64,000 nucleotides of DNA from Glycine soja (lineage: Eukaryota > Streptophyta > Magnoliopsida > Fabales > Fabaceae), in contig NC_041018.1 in the NCBI RefSeq assembly GCF_004193775.1, positions 41,830,677 through 41,894,676 of the forward strand, in the 5' to 3' direction. A model generated the notes under the pieces. That model searched no databases, had not been told where the DNA came from, and saw only the letters and a list, made by a program, of their open reading frames with translations. Below, one piece after another: positions 1-18,204 of the stretch; within the stretch, counting starts at the first letter, position 1, and every line of letters begins with the position of its first letter. The translations under genes were made by a program, and so were the position numbers.

Positions 1-3622
<3,622 letters not shown>

Positions 3623-4002
3623 TGAGAAAGAGAAACCACGATAATTGTGTGATGCATTGACATGAATTGAAGACAAAGTGGTTTATGGATTTATCTTCCT
3701 GATTTCTGCTGGGGATTCAATCACTCTTGAATTTGTCAACGTGCATGTGTGTGCTTAATTCATGTAACATTTTATGGCATTCAAAATGCCAATCATTGTA
3801 TAGCTGCTTTAAATAAACTGCAATGTGAGGAAAATAAATAAAACTATCATTCCAAGACATTCTTACGCTACAATACAATTTTTTTTATCATTCTTACGCT
3901 ACAATACAAAATTGATTACTCGTTTGTCTTCTTACAGATAAGGTTATTTATTGAAACCATTATCGTTATTTGGAACAAAAAAATTAAAACAAAAATGCTT
4001 CA
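3623..4002 (+). terminator. 3' UTR and polyadenylation region of the first CDPK
   Basis: Two AATAAA hexamers lie about 190-215 bases after the stop (3812-3817 and 3833-3838), a normal distance for a plant 3' end. No further coding sequence is seen before the repeat element that begins near 4003. Confidence 0.5.
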
Positions 4003-4630
4003 AAATAGTTATTTTTGTTACTAAATATGTAAATCATTGACAAATTTGTCCCTGAAAGATTAAAATCCAAAATTTAGTCTCTGGAAGATTAAAAAGTGCG
4101 ACAAATTTATTCAGTCGTTAACTTTCATCGATTATTGTTAATAAAATATCCTACATGACACAAATGAATGAATTTGTCACAAAATTGATTGTCAATGTGG
4201 TCATACTAAATAGATTGGACGAAAATGTCAATAAGTTACTACTAGACTTAAATGTCGTGATTTTTTGTTGAACGCAAATGTTAGTAATTTTTTTAGACAA
4301 AAACGTCAATATGTTTCCATTAGACAAAAATGTTAATATGTTTCCATTAGACAAACATGTCAGTACATTTCCATTATTGGACCAAAATGTGAGTAACTTT
4401 TCATTATATCAAAATGTCAGCAATTTTTTATTACACATAAATGTCAGTAATTTTTTGTTAAACCTCAATATTAGTATATTTTTATTAAACTAATTTGTTA
4501 GACCCCAAATTTCCTTTCATTTAAGGGTGAAATATAATTTTAGGGTAAATTTCCCTCAAATTTTGAATTTTAATTTTTGAGGGACAAATTTGTAAGCGAT
4601 TTACACATTTAGGGACAAAAATAATTATTT
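4003..4630. repeat. MITE-like inverted-repeat element A with internal minisatellite
   Basis: The ends are inverted copies: about 60 bases at 4003-4062 (core ACAAATTTGTCCCT) match the reverse complement of about 4560-4630. Between them (about 4215-4500) lies a degenerate tandem array of 24-30-base units of the form AAATGTCAGTAATTTTTTATTA, with around ten copies. The short open frames here encode repetitive peptides only because of this array. A related element lies inverted at 5640-6112. No transposase is present. No clear target-site duplication was found, so the family is not assigned. Confidence 0.75.
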
Positions 4631-5639
4631 ATTCTTTTTTTTATTAGTAACTCAAAAGCTATGACTCATTCAACTTGAATTTGTGGAACTAATATGATAT
4701 ACACTAAATAAACTTGGGAAGGAATGAAAAGTCTTAATTGTGATTATATTTTAAACAGAATTGTAAGATTATTTTTCAAAGAAGAAGATATACCTATGCA
4801 TAAAAAAATTGCCTAAAAAATCAGAAAAAAGAAAATAATTTTAACAAATTTACATTTATTATCATTTAGAATGTAAAAATACTCATTTATTTTAGGTAAA
4901 CTAAAATGATAGTTGTTGTGCCAAGACAGATTTAACCACAAAAAATATGAGTTTCTTGATTGAACAAGATTAAACACAAATGCAGAAAAGGGATGAACAA
5001 AGAAGAACTCCACGGAAATGTAATTTGATTAGAGTAATAATTCAACTCTAAATATCTTCACAGCAGCCACTTTTTATTTAAACTCTAGAGATTCCTCCTC
5101 TGGGTACAATTTTTCTGCTGGTCTAGGCTATGCAGAAAAAGAAATAGAAACATTATCTCAAGCCTAACTAACTTAACCAACTTAAAATTACCTAAATGTT
5201 AACTGTTATAATAGAAAAACAGAGAAAAATAACGTAAAGTCTTAGAAAGATTAACTAATGATTGTTAATGAATCAACATACGACAATAGTTAAAAAATTA
5301 TAATATTTAAAGATGAATTTAATATATAATTACTTTATGAATTTATTTCATCTTAATTCTGGTATACTTTCATTTAGAATATGTGTGTGTGTAGATTTAT
5401 TAAAAAGAGTGTTTTTTTTAGATATTTAGTTTTAATATTTGAGTATATATTATTTAATTTGTTTCAAGATTTATAGTAATATAAAATACCCAAAGAAAAG
5501 TATTTGATGACGTTAATTGGAATTTTATTAGAAGTATCTTATTTAATGTTTAATATTGTATCATATTTCAATTTTGTGTTAATTTTTTGAACATTTTATA
5601 TAATCATATTAGTATATTTGTTTTACTAATAAACATTTA
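4631..5639. other. AT-rich intergenic DNA between the two related elements
   Basis: No credible coding frame, RNA gene or named repeat was recognised here. The sequence is low-complexity AT-rich DNA between two inverted copies of the same element family. Confidence 0.5.
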
Positions 5640-6112
5640 GGATTTAATAAATTAGTCTAATAAAAACATACTAATATTTAGGTTTAATAAAAAATTACTC
5701 ACATTTACGTCCAATAAATACATATTGATATTTTTACACAATAGAAAATTATTGACATTTTCGTCTAATAATGATAACTTTCTAACATTTTTATCCAATG
5801 GAAATATACATGCATTTTGGTTCAATATAAAAATTATTAACATTTTCATTCAACACAAAAATTATTGACATTTAGGTCCAATAATGATAATTTAATGACA
5901 TTTTCGTCTAATCTATTCAGTATGACCATGTTAGCCATCAATTATGTAATAAATTTGTCTCTATGTGTCATTAGTGGGCTATTTTATCAACAGTAATGGA
6001 TGAAAGTTAACGGTTAAATAATTTTGTCACATTTTTTATACTTTCAAGATCTAAAATTTAAATTTAAATCTTTCAAGAGAGAGATTTATCAACGATTTAT
6101 ACATTTACTAAT
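5640..6112. repeat. MITE-like element B, inverted relative of element A
   Basis: The reverse complement of 5645-6110 aligns base by base, with scattered differences, to 4030-4500. It includes the same minisatellite units and the flank with the landmarks GTTAACTTTCAT and GGTCATACT. Only the end equivalent to the left end of A is evident; the other end seems missing or very diverged, so this copy is probably truncated. Together the two copies could fold the intervening kilobase into a large stem-loop. Confidence 0.7.
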
Positions 6113-6554
6113 TAGATTCTGCTTGGCAATACATGGTGGGTTTTTTTTTTTTTTACTTTCTCTTTTCATGAAAACTATGGATACTTCTCTTTGGTTAACA
6201 ATGACTAAGTGGTGGAAATTTTTATTCAAAATATAGTCACTAATACATCAGAATTCTCAAACTCATGAAAAACTTCTCCCTTCTAATGAACATTTTAACT
6301 TTTTTATATATAAAATTTTAACATGCATTGTTATCTTTAACTATTTTTATTATTTTTTACCACACTTGTTATAAAATTAAGTAATACAATATTAAAGAAA
6401 GGTACGAATTTTTTTTCTAAGAAAACCCACTAAGTCCTATTTGAATAAATTTTTTCATTAAGTATTTATAGGAGAGAAAAAAGTAAAATGAAACAAACTT
6501 TTTTCATAAGTTAAAGAGAACTTCTATTAAAATGTAATTCATTTTACTTTCATA

Positions 6555-6663
6555 TTTTACTTTTCTAGGTGTACTTAATGAGAAATCTATTTAATTGTAT
6601 CTTATTCTTCTACTTATCCTAAAAAAAATCATTTTACTTTTCTAGGTGTACTTAATGAGAAAT
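6555..6663. repeat. 32-base direct repeat pair
   Basis: Bases 6555-6586 and 6632-6663 are identical (core TTTTCTAGGTGTACTTAATG), offset by 77 bases. This looks like a small tandem duplication in intergenic DNA upstream of the second CDPK. The rest of 6113-7374 shows no gene-like content beyond the probable 5' flank of that gene. Confidence 0.8.
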
Positions 6664-7380
6664 AATGGAAGCATGTTAAATGAAAACAACATATTAAGAA
6701 AATAAAATATATTTTAATGCACATAAATATAATAATTATATTTTTAATCTATATACAAGTACTTTAAATAATACTTTAAAAGGAATAAAAAAGTAATTCA
6801 TAAAAACTAGATTATTATGTTAATTACTTTATTGCTTATAAATTAAGAACAAACATAAGATGGTCGTCAATTTAATCTTGAAAAGACAATCACGAAACGA
6901 TAGTGATTAATCTTAAAAAATTTACTGGGATATTGCTTGGGATCTTGGAATGAATTGTTCTATTACAAGAGTTGATAATGAATAAAAAAAATTCTATCGT
7001 TTTTTTTTGTTACGTTACTTATCTTAATTATTTCACCATTTCCCTATTATCCTCTTATGGTAAAAATTGTTGTAAAAAGTTGGGTGGGAATAAAATCATC
7101 ATTATAAAATCCATATCCATATACTACACCGCCCAAATGTCTAGCTAGCATTGAAAGATGAGAAATTTAGAGATGTTTATTATTATGATTATTTGTAATG
7201 ATGTTTTGAATGGTATAATTGATTGTATATATTATCCAGATTGGAATCGATGCTCTCATATTCTTGCCGCTAGTCGAAGTAAAGAAGAAAAAGCACAAAG
7301 TGCAAATACCAAAGCAAAAACAAGAAGCGAATGGCCAATGCAAGTTGAGTTTGCTTAACCAAAAATCCTCTGGCATGAAA

Positions 7381-10284
<2,904 letters not shown>

Positions 10285-11339
10285 ATAACAATGACAACAA
10301 GAAGTTCAGCTCATTGGCATCAACTTTTTGTTACCTTGTGTAATTTTTGCTTGCTGTCAGAGATCGAATCACTCTTGAATTGATCAACCTGTGCACTTTA
10401 TGTAAAATTTTATGCCACTTGAAACGCAAAAACCTTGTATGGCTTTTTGTCTAGAAGATGTATAAACAATGCAAAACTACAAGGAACCTGTAATTCCAAT
10501 ACCCACTTATGCTAGCATGAAAGTTGATTCGTTTCCTCGTGTTCTGAGACTTTTGACCTTTTTACTTTTCTTTTCAAGTTTTTGTTATTTATTTTGCAGC
10601 TACATAAACTAGGCCAGAAAAGGGTGGGGAGGAAACATGATAAGCAAACACATTATGGTAGTGTTACTAGACAGTTCATCTTATATACAACAATTTTTTT
10701 GATATACACGATAAATTTGTTATCATAACTGTTAACAAATTGTCTGGTATGCGAGAACAGCAGTCTGCTTGTTTGACCAAATATTCCACAACACTAGAAG
10801 TTTGCCTCAATACCTAAAGAACAGGTCCTTCCCTGCACCTACCAATGAATGCATCAGTAAATAAATTTAATGAAATAAAAGTTAAAAACAACTTCACTCA
10901 ATTTTCACTGCAATTGACCAATCAATTGCAAGAGCTAATCTTAACTAGAATATGTATATTATATATAAAAAAAAAAAAAAAAAAACTGAGATGCAAGCAG
11001 TTCCCTATTCCTATTCCTAAACACGTTCCTAATTACATGTCAATTACTTAGGCATTTCATCGAATTACCAGCTAAATGAATCGTTCTAAGAAGTTGAAAG
11101 CCATTTTCAAAGGCATTTGAAAATAAGGCAAATTTTGTAAATAATAATATTATATTAGGGTCACACAAGGAGCAAAATATGACCTCATGCTTATTTGAAC
11201 AAAGACAGACAAATTCAATAGCATACAACATTACCAGTAACTCAACTTAAAAAGCAAACCATATTTGATTCTTCTACAGACAAATTCAATTGCATTACAT
11301 TACCTAACAGCGGGCAACAAAATGAAATAAGCAAATAAA
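10285..11339. other. 3' flank of CDPK and intergenic DNA
   Basis: This holds the 3' UTR of the second CDPK and then the 3' flank of the LYR gene on the opposite strand, so the two genes converge here. A 19-base A tract lies at 10967-10985. Nothing else gene-like is seen. Confidence 0.5.
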
Positions 11340-11747
11340 TCAGCGTTGTTTGTGCTTCTCGGCGAGCTTATCTATAGCGGAGTGGAGGGCTTGGCGGCCC
11401 CCAATAAGCAATCGGGTCACGATTTCAGGGTCGGATTCGAAACGGGACTGTTCGAATTCGGTTCGGGCGTTCTCTCTAAGTATGTCGCGCCAGAGGATGC
11501 CCCTGGAATCGGGCCATATAAAGAAGCGGGTGGCCCGAAGAATGTCACGGTAGAGACATAGCGCTTCGCGGCGAGTGCTGGTGAGTTGCCTCCGATTCTC
11601 CAACTCGTTCTCGTTTTTGTTTTTAACGAGATGCCTCTCGAGAAGCTCCTCTACGGTGTCAGGGCCCTCGTGCAATAGACGCAGCTGCTGACTCGGGCGA
11701 TGAATACAATTCCAAACGCATCGCCATCTTTGCACCCTTCCCATCAT
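11340..11747 (-). CDS. LYR-motif (Complex1_LYR) protein, mitochondrial assembly factor-like
   Basis: Single-exon gene of 135 residues starting MMGRVQRW. The open frame continues upstream without an ATG (the codon at 11775-11777 is GTG), so the ATG at 11745-11747 is taken as start. The LYR signature is ALCLYRDILRATRFF, followed by a basic, arginine-rich helical segment (WRDILRENARTEFEQ) and LLIGGRQAL, as in LYR proteins that bind the acyl-carrier protein and help assemble Fe-S or respiratory complexes. The N-terminal ~50 residues are basic (MGRVQRWRC), which fits mitochondrial import. By resemblance and gene order it may be the counterpart of Arabidopsis At1g76060 (EMB1793, reported as complex I assembly factor CIAF1). 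That assignment is from memory and less certain than the family. A second LYR gene lies 1.6 kb away on the same strand. Confidence 0.85.
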   Translation of the reverse strand: MMGRVQRWRCVWNCIHRPSQQLRLLHEGPDTVEELLERHLVKNKNENELENRRQLTSTRREALCLYRDILRATRFFIWPDSRGILWRDILRENARTEFEQSRFESDPEIVTRLLIGGRQALHSAIDKLAEKHKQR

Positions 11748-13366
11748 TCCTCTTCTTTCTCCCTCGCTCTCGCTCACGCACCAACACCCCTTTATTTTTT
11801 TCTTCTTAATCTCATATATTCATCATTTTATTTTATTTTTTATTTGTTATTCCTTTCAATTAAATATACTTCTTCTCAATTTTAATTTGATTTTATAATT
11901 ATCTAAAAAAATAATCAACCATCTCAATTGTCAATCCGTTCTCTTTTCATGCTTTTCTGTATACTTAATTTTCTTCACTGTTTATCTCTTCAATTTATCC
12001 TTTTAATCTTTGTTTCTTAATTGAATTTCAATATTTTTTTAAGCAAAAAAAATAATCTTTTATCACAATATAAACTGTCTATTATAAATTTAAAATACAA
12101 TTTGTATATTTGAATAAAAAATTCAATTATAATATAACACATATATTAAAAATATTTATTTATTTAAAATAAATATTTTTCCTATGTATTACATTTGTAT
12201 AAGCCAAAATACTAATCAAATATATTTCACTTTAGAATGGTTTAATCACTTAGTTTACCCTTCCTTAATATTGATAGTGTCATTCTTGATTTTCTTTTAA
12301 ACTTTAAATTTTAATTCTTTAAAGTTTATTATACACGCATTTGCTATAACTTTATTGTTAAATTTATGTACTCTAAATTTTATTCTAATTAATTATATTT
12401 ATCTCATTTACTATTTTGATTTCATCCACCTTAAAATTTATACATTTTATACTTTGCTTGAATTTTAAATTTATTATTACTTGAAGTCTAAGATTCTCTC
12501 TCTCACTTTCTCAATTAAATATTCTTTATATTTTCTTGTCTCTCTTGTTCAAATTATACTTTCCTTTTTTTCTCCCGATGATAATTCAACCTATTTTTAT
12601 TAAAGATTGGCATTCATACCAATCACATATTCTCAATCTCCTTTGAAGATCCATTTTAGTATGTTGTGGTGAAAAAATTGAATCATATAAAAACATCCAA
12701 AATTTTCATATTTAAATGAATCAAAATACATTTTTCATATTATCTCTACATCTTTACAACTAGCTGGAAAAAACCTTTAACAATAGTAAATTATTTTTAT
12801 AGTATACTTAACATTCTTAATTGTCTATCGATTTCCTTTTTATAATAATTTTTTTTTAAAAAGAATCTCAAAGACTCGTTAAGGTCAGAACATGTCTTAA
12901 GACTTAATGAATACTTAGACACGTACTTACAATTTATCCACCAATAAAATCATTACATGATTAATAAAAGGAATCATACTCACATCTTTGTTAAATGAAT
13001 TTATACCTTAACAATTGGATCAAACTCTGTTGGCATTGCCTATCATAGAGAGGATTGGTAGACAGGAATATTTTTTTTGGGATAAAAAGTGGTAGCAAGA
13101 ATAGGTAGATAACACCATTAAGTAATAACACATAAGAATCTATAAGTACTGCATCAAAAGATATTTTACATCACCCATAGTGTAATTCACTGAAGAATCT
13201 CTCTGGAAAGGGATAATCATCGAGCCAAGTCATTAATCAACGGAGACTTTAAAAAATTAAACCATAATTTTACTGACGCCATATCCTTCATGAACTATTT
13301 TGACTTTCTACTCCTCTTCTAACAAGGGGAAGATATTTTATTACCTACCGATACGTATTCAATCCA
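11748..13366. other. AT-rich intergenic DNA between the two LYR genes
   Basis: The first ~150 bases next to 11747 are pyrimidine-rich on + and would be the 5' leader and promoter of the LYR gene. The rest is AT-rich without recognisable coding, RNA or repeat structure. The 3' flank of the second LYR gene begins just below 13367. Confidence 0.4.
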
Positions 13367-13735
13367 TCAACGATAACCTTGCATATCTAGCATTTCATCC
13401 AATCGTTTCAGTTTATCCAATCCCTCACTAATCAAGAAACGGATCCTTTGCTTGTCATTGCAGTTTCTATTATTTTCCATCTCTTGCCTAATTGTCTGCC
13501 TCAGTTCAGCTGTACAGTCCATTACACCGAGCAATGTCATATATAAAACTTACATGCATGTATAAATGTATAATTGTATATAGCATCACAAGACTGTTGA
13601 TTTGGATAAAGGAATGACCCAGATAATTTAAGAATATTCACCTTTAGCGGAAGAAGGGGCTCGACCAGCAATTCTCAATGCTTGTCTGTAAAGCCTCAAG
13701 ACCCGAGCACGGATAAGGAAATCCTGAAGATCCAT
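13367..13735 (-). CDS. LYRM2-like small LYR-motif protein (two exons)
   Basis: A 78-residue protein. Exon 1 is 13642-13735 (ATG at 13733-13735; donor GTGAAT) and exon 2 is 13367-13509 (acceptor TGTACAG; stop at 13367-13369). The intron is 132 bases. Exon 1 encodes FLIRARVLRLYRQALRIAGR with the LYR tripeptide; exon 2 encodes LRQTIRQEMENNRN and RIRFLISEGLDKLKRLDEML, which matches the length and pattern of LYRM2-type proteins (R at the IRxLI segment, amphipathic C-terminal helix). Such proteins act in the mitochondrial matrix with acyl-carrier protein in respiratory complex assembly. A longer open frame overlapping exon 1 in another frame, with a hydrophobic stretch, is a shadow. By order it may correspond to At1g76065 (memory, unverified). 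Confidence 0.82.
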
Positions 13736-14772
13736 GGAGAGAGAAAGAGAAACTATCCAGCCTCTTCCTAAAAAACATTTTACAGAACAAACAAATCAGC
13801 ACAACAATAACAATTAATGGAAATTGAATTAGCCAAGCAAAGATGCGCAATATACATATATCTTCACTGTTCACAACCCTCATTATTTTTCATATATCAA
13901 TTACCAAGTAAACACCTGTGATGGATACGGGTAAGGTAACACACTATTTAAGGGATGCAGAGTTTATTTAACTTGGTGAAGTAGCGGAGCAAGGAGTCTA
14001 AATCACCCAAGTGGCTACCTGAATACAAACAAAACAATGTTTCTTTCATTTTCAAAACACGGTCTATAAGAATTGGAAAAGCATCATTAGCACATTTTCG
14101 CAAACACTTGGTGTGCTATTCAACTATCATACATGGCAAAGGAGAATACGTGGTGTTTTGAAGAGGAAATAAAGAAACAAGTGAACGATTCATCTGTGCC
14201 ATTGCAAAAATAGTCTCAAAATGGCGGCGATAATATATCATACAAAATTAAAAATTTGGATGGAAAGGAGCTGTAGCTACATACAAGTTGCATTCTTAAA
14301 ACACAAAAAGAGAGAATAAAGCTCACTCTTTGTGCACCCAACCAAAAATTCGCAGCCACTTAGCTGATGTGATCACAAAACTGACCAGAAACAAAAACAA
14401 GGAACATCACCAACGTTGCCAGCCGTTGCTTATATTCATTTTTATACAAGTCTGTAGAATCAGCCGATCCTATTTATTTGTGCGTGGATGTTATATCATA
14501 GAGAAATGTTAGTGCCACTTATGATATTTTCTCATATTAATTGAAATTTATTCCCACGTCTAAATAAGGAGATTTCGAAAATTTAAATGATATGTGTGAA
14601 GCATCAAAATCAAAATCAATGATTTTCAGTCAATTTTAACCGATCAAACAACCAAAGTTGATTAGCCCAACATACATTCTACTTCCCCCCTTCCTATAAA
14701 TAAATAATATTCAATTATTCAATTCATCAAAATTAATAAAAGTGATTAGTTTAATTGATAGCAACAATTACA
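13736..14772. other. 5' flank of the LYRM2-like gene
   Basis: Upstream region of the LYRM2-like gene. No second coding sequence was recognised. A 5' UTR intron is possible but cannot be placed from sequence alone. Confidence 0.35.
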
Positions 14773-15845
14773 AGGAGGATGTATTCAATAAGAATTTTAA
14801 AATGTTTTTTTATAAAAAGAATTAAGGTCTTCAATAAAAAAAATTAAATAATAAAAATAAGTCTTGTGATATTCAATTAAAACTATTGAGATTTTTTTTA
14901 GGAAATGAATAAAATTAGTATGTATTTAATTAAGATTTTATACAAGTTTTTTTTTTTAAAAAAAACTTTTTATATTCAAAAGTATACAAATTTGTATAAA
15001 TTCTTTTTTAGGATGAATTTTATAAGATTTTTTAGTAGAATATATATATTAAACAATCTTATTAAAATCCTTGAGATTTTATGATACTCTATTTCTTTAT
15101 TTTCTTCTTTTTTCATCACACATAATCCATTGTCACTTTGTTGAAAGCAGTACACATTTATAATTTTTTTTACTCTTTCAATCAATGGTCAACATGCCTT
15201 GGAACATGTGATATGAAATATCTTCCCAATTCATTGAATTTGGAGCATCTTCGTTTATACATATAAATGAATGTGAATATACATGAACATAAAAATATAT
15301 CGTTTTAACGAAAGTTGACTCATGTATAAATGAATAAATATATAAATGAGGTTTAAAATGATTATTAGACATATTTTTTATTTGATGAGATCATTATTAT
15401 GAGAATGACTCAAAGTATCCATGTTACTAAGAGACATTAAGCTTTTGTCCAATTAACATGATTAATGATTAAAGGAAAATGAGTTGATTGTGCTTCTAAA
15501 TATGTGTAGGGGAATTGATTTGTTATGTAACATAATTCTTTGTATAAGATGAATTTTATTTAAAGTGGTAGGTGGACAAAATTAATGGATCTTATCAATA
15601 ATTTTGAATGTTTTTTTTTAAATTTTCAGAGTTCTTTGAAATCTTGAAAATTTATAATGTCATTTCAAATATTATAAATTCATATTTTGTAAGTCCATTA
15701 AAATTTGAACTACAAAATTCTAATTATAAAAGTCTTTTAAAAGAATCTTAAAAGTTATTACATTCTTACAAAATCTTTTAAAATTTATATGATTTTTTTT
15801 ATGTCAAAATAGTTTTTTAAAATCCTAATTCAATACACTCCTCCT
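14773..15845. repeat. ~1.07-kb terminal-inverted-repeat element, non-coding
   Basis: The left end AGGAGGATGTATTCAATAAG and the reverse complement of the right end, AGGAGGAGTGTATTGAATTA, match, and the similarity continues into GGATTTTAAAA-type sequence. The interior repeats the same subterminal words (TTTTAAAATC, AATCTTATAA) many times in both orientations and has no transposase frame. No target-site duplication is obvious. This is a non-autonomous DNA transposon or a large foldback element of unassigned family. Confidence 0.6.
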
Positions 15846-17599
15846 AAATTTGTCTTAAATTTATAATTTTTTTTTCAAAATTATGATTTTCATTAATATT
15901 TTTTTCTCTTCTAATTGTTTGTGAATACATTCTCTTTTTTTTAATGAAGGATACTTCTAATCTGAAAACAATTAATGCAAGAAGTACTATAGATTGAGTC
16001 TTATAAAAAAATAAACATTAATTTGAATCTGAGTCTTATAAATAAAATCAATGAGAGTAGATTATTTTAGTCAAAGGCCCAAACCACTCATTTTTATATT
16101 CTTAAAGTTATTTTCAAGATGCTTAAATATATTTTAATTTTCCCCTCAAAAAATATTTTTTTATTTCTGCAAATATAATTAAATTTAATTTTAGTATTTT
16201 AAAAGAATTATTAATTTTAATTTTAATTTTTTTAAATAATTTATGTCATCAATCATCATTTAGTAATGTGACATGAATCTAACCATAACCATGACATATT
16301 AACAACAATTTTAAGGTAACATCTAATCTAACATGTTTAGATGAAGATATAATATTGACATAGTGATGAAGGGAGAAAAAAAAAGATGGAATTTGAATTT
16401 TATTATTAAAAATATTAATAAATTAACCATTAACATTTGTTGATACATTTTTTTAACATATTTAGATGAATAGTGCTAGAGATTATTTTTTTATATAAAT
16501 TTTAAGTTTATGAAAATTAAATTTTGGTAGACTAAAATTACACAATTATAATTCTGGGACACTAAAGGTATATATAGTTAAACTTGTTTTTTATTATTAA
16601 AAAGATGTGTTTCTCTTGCATTTTGTTAAGGTATGCTTCTCCTGCATTATTACTACATAAAAATATATTTGGCATCTATTATTACTGTTTATATGTTAAT
16701 TTAATTTGTAGGGTCTTGAATTATTTTACAATTTTTAATTAGTTATCCGAACTATGTTTTTTTTTTTCATTAGGCGACTGATTAATTTTTTAATTAGATC
16801 TTTACTAGCTTCAAGGACTCAATCGAAGAAAAATAATAAATTAGAGATATAATTAAAAATTGTAAAATAATTTAGGAACATCCATATTACAATGAGTGTT
16901 GTTTTTATTTTTATTGTTCTTTAATTAGAATTAAAATTTCATCTCGACAATTTACCTAAACCTTTAATACAAACATTTATTATACGGACTATTGTGATAA
17001 AAATCTAATTTTAATTAGTGAAAAACACAAACAACATCTAAAGGACTGATTATAAATTTTCTCCATTAACTTTACAGTACCTTGTTTTACATACAAAATA
17101 TAATTTTTTGGTATTACGTGAACTTATTTGAACATCGTACAATTAATGTTTTAACTCTCAGCGTCGATATCGTCTCGTGTTAGGCGACACAAATATGAGA
17201 GGTTGATGACCTTTTTTTCTGGTTGTAGTATTTCTTTTATCTTCATGGATACACACAAAAACAATCAATTTATGACAAGTTGACAATAGCAAAATTACAT
17301 ATACGAAATCACAAACCTTCTGGAATTTTTATCTATAAAGTAGTAGTATAAATTGATGATTTGAAAAATAAAAGAAACTATATAATAAATAGTTTTTTTT
17401 TTTGTAGTTTTCGTATAATAAATTTTTTTTATATTTTCAACCCCTTTAGGCCTTAACCTATAATTGGATTACAAAAACAGAAAATCCTTTTAAAATGTCA
17501 TGTTTCACTTTTTCCACGTTTGTGCAGAGATAGCAAATGCAAAATTTGTCTTATTTCACCAAAACCATATGTTTGTCGTTAATAACTCGTTATCTTAAA
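15846..17599. other. AT-rich intergenic DNA with degenerate inverted repeats
   Basis: No gene was recognised. Sequence around 16120-16560 shows weak inverted similarity between its ends (AATTTTAGT-type words), possibly another old foldback element too diverged to delimit. Confidence 0.35.
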
Positions 17600-18204
17600 T
17601 CTTTGTTGACCCACGTGTCATGTTCAGTGATTGGATAGAAAAGAACTTCACAAGTCAGAGAGAGTGACGAATAAGGGCAAAAACGGCACCATCGAAAACG
17701 AGAAAAAATCTTTACGTTTGAAGCCAAAAAATACAGTAAGCTTGGATTAATAGCGAGAGATATTTTTTGGACTCATGTAAGTAATTTAAAGAAGGATATA
17801 AGCTTAAAAAAGATCATTATTTGATTTTGAAGAGAAGAAAAAATGATCATTACTAAAATATAATAAAAAAGAGAAAAAATCCTGACATTGAAAGAAATCG
17901 AAAATTGTATGCGTCCGTGAGATCAAAGAAGAAAAAATGTAGGCAGCATTAACCGCAGCCTGTTATGCATATGTTAGCGGATAAAAGTGGCATGTTGTTT
18001 AACATTTGTGACTGTATGTTTATTATTCATATTCATTACAGCGAATTCATTTGACCAAACCTTTTATTTTACTGTCTTACTCTCCCACCTTTCTTGACAA
18101 AATCAAACACATATGACGGTTTTAAGGTTTAACTTGTCTTAAGCACATATAAATACAACACAAGCACTCCTGCTTCAAACAATTTCTTCTTCCTTCCTTG
18201 GCAA
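17600..18204 (+). promoter_or_regulatory. promoter of the 14-1-1-like gene (W-boxes, G-box, TATA)
   Basis: A TATA-like ATATAAATAC at about 18148-18157 lies ~50 bases before the ATG. TTGACC W-box cores occur at 17606-17611 and 18051-18056, the first directly adjoining a G-box/ABRE CACGTG at 17612-17617. W-boxes are WRKY sites and would fit an elicitor-induced gene. Functionality is inferred from motif and position only. Confidence 0.5.

Noticed and set aside
4278..4493. Open frame with a repeated peptide (LDKNVNMFP-like units)
   Set aside because: The repetition is the translation of a degenerate DNA minisatellite inside a foldback element; the same appears on the other strand at 5652-5849. 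No start context, no family.
7219..7380. 54 extra in-frame codons upstream of the second CDPK
   Set aside because: The frame opens with TTG after a TAA and contains no ATG until 7375; kinase homologues start with Met-Gly, so this is treated as 5' UTR.
11748..11777. Extended N-terminus for the first LYR protein (SESEGERRG)
   Set aside because: The codon at 11775-11777 is GTG, not ATG; a nuclear gene should start at the ATG at 11747.
13644..13883. 79-codon minus frame with a hydrophobic stretch, looking like a membrane protein
   Set aside because: It overlaps exon 1 of the LYRM2-like gene in another frame; the LYR frame has a matching second exon and good splice sites.
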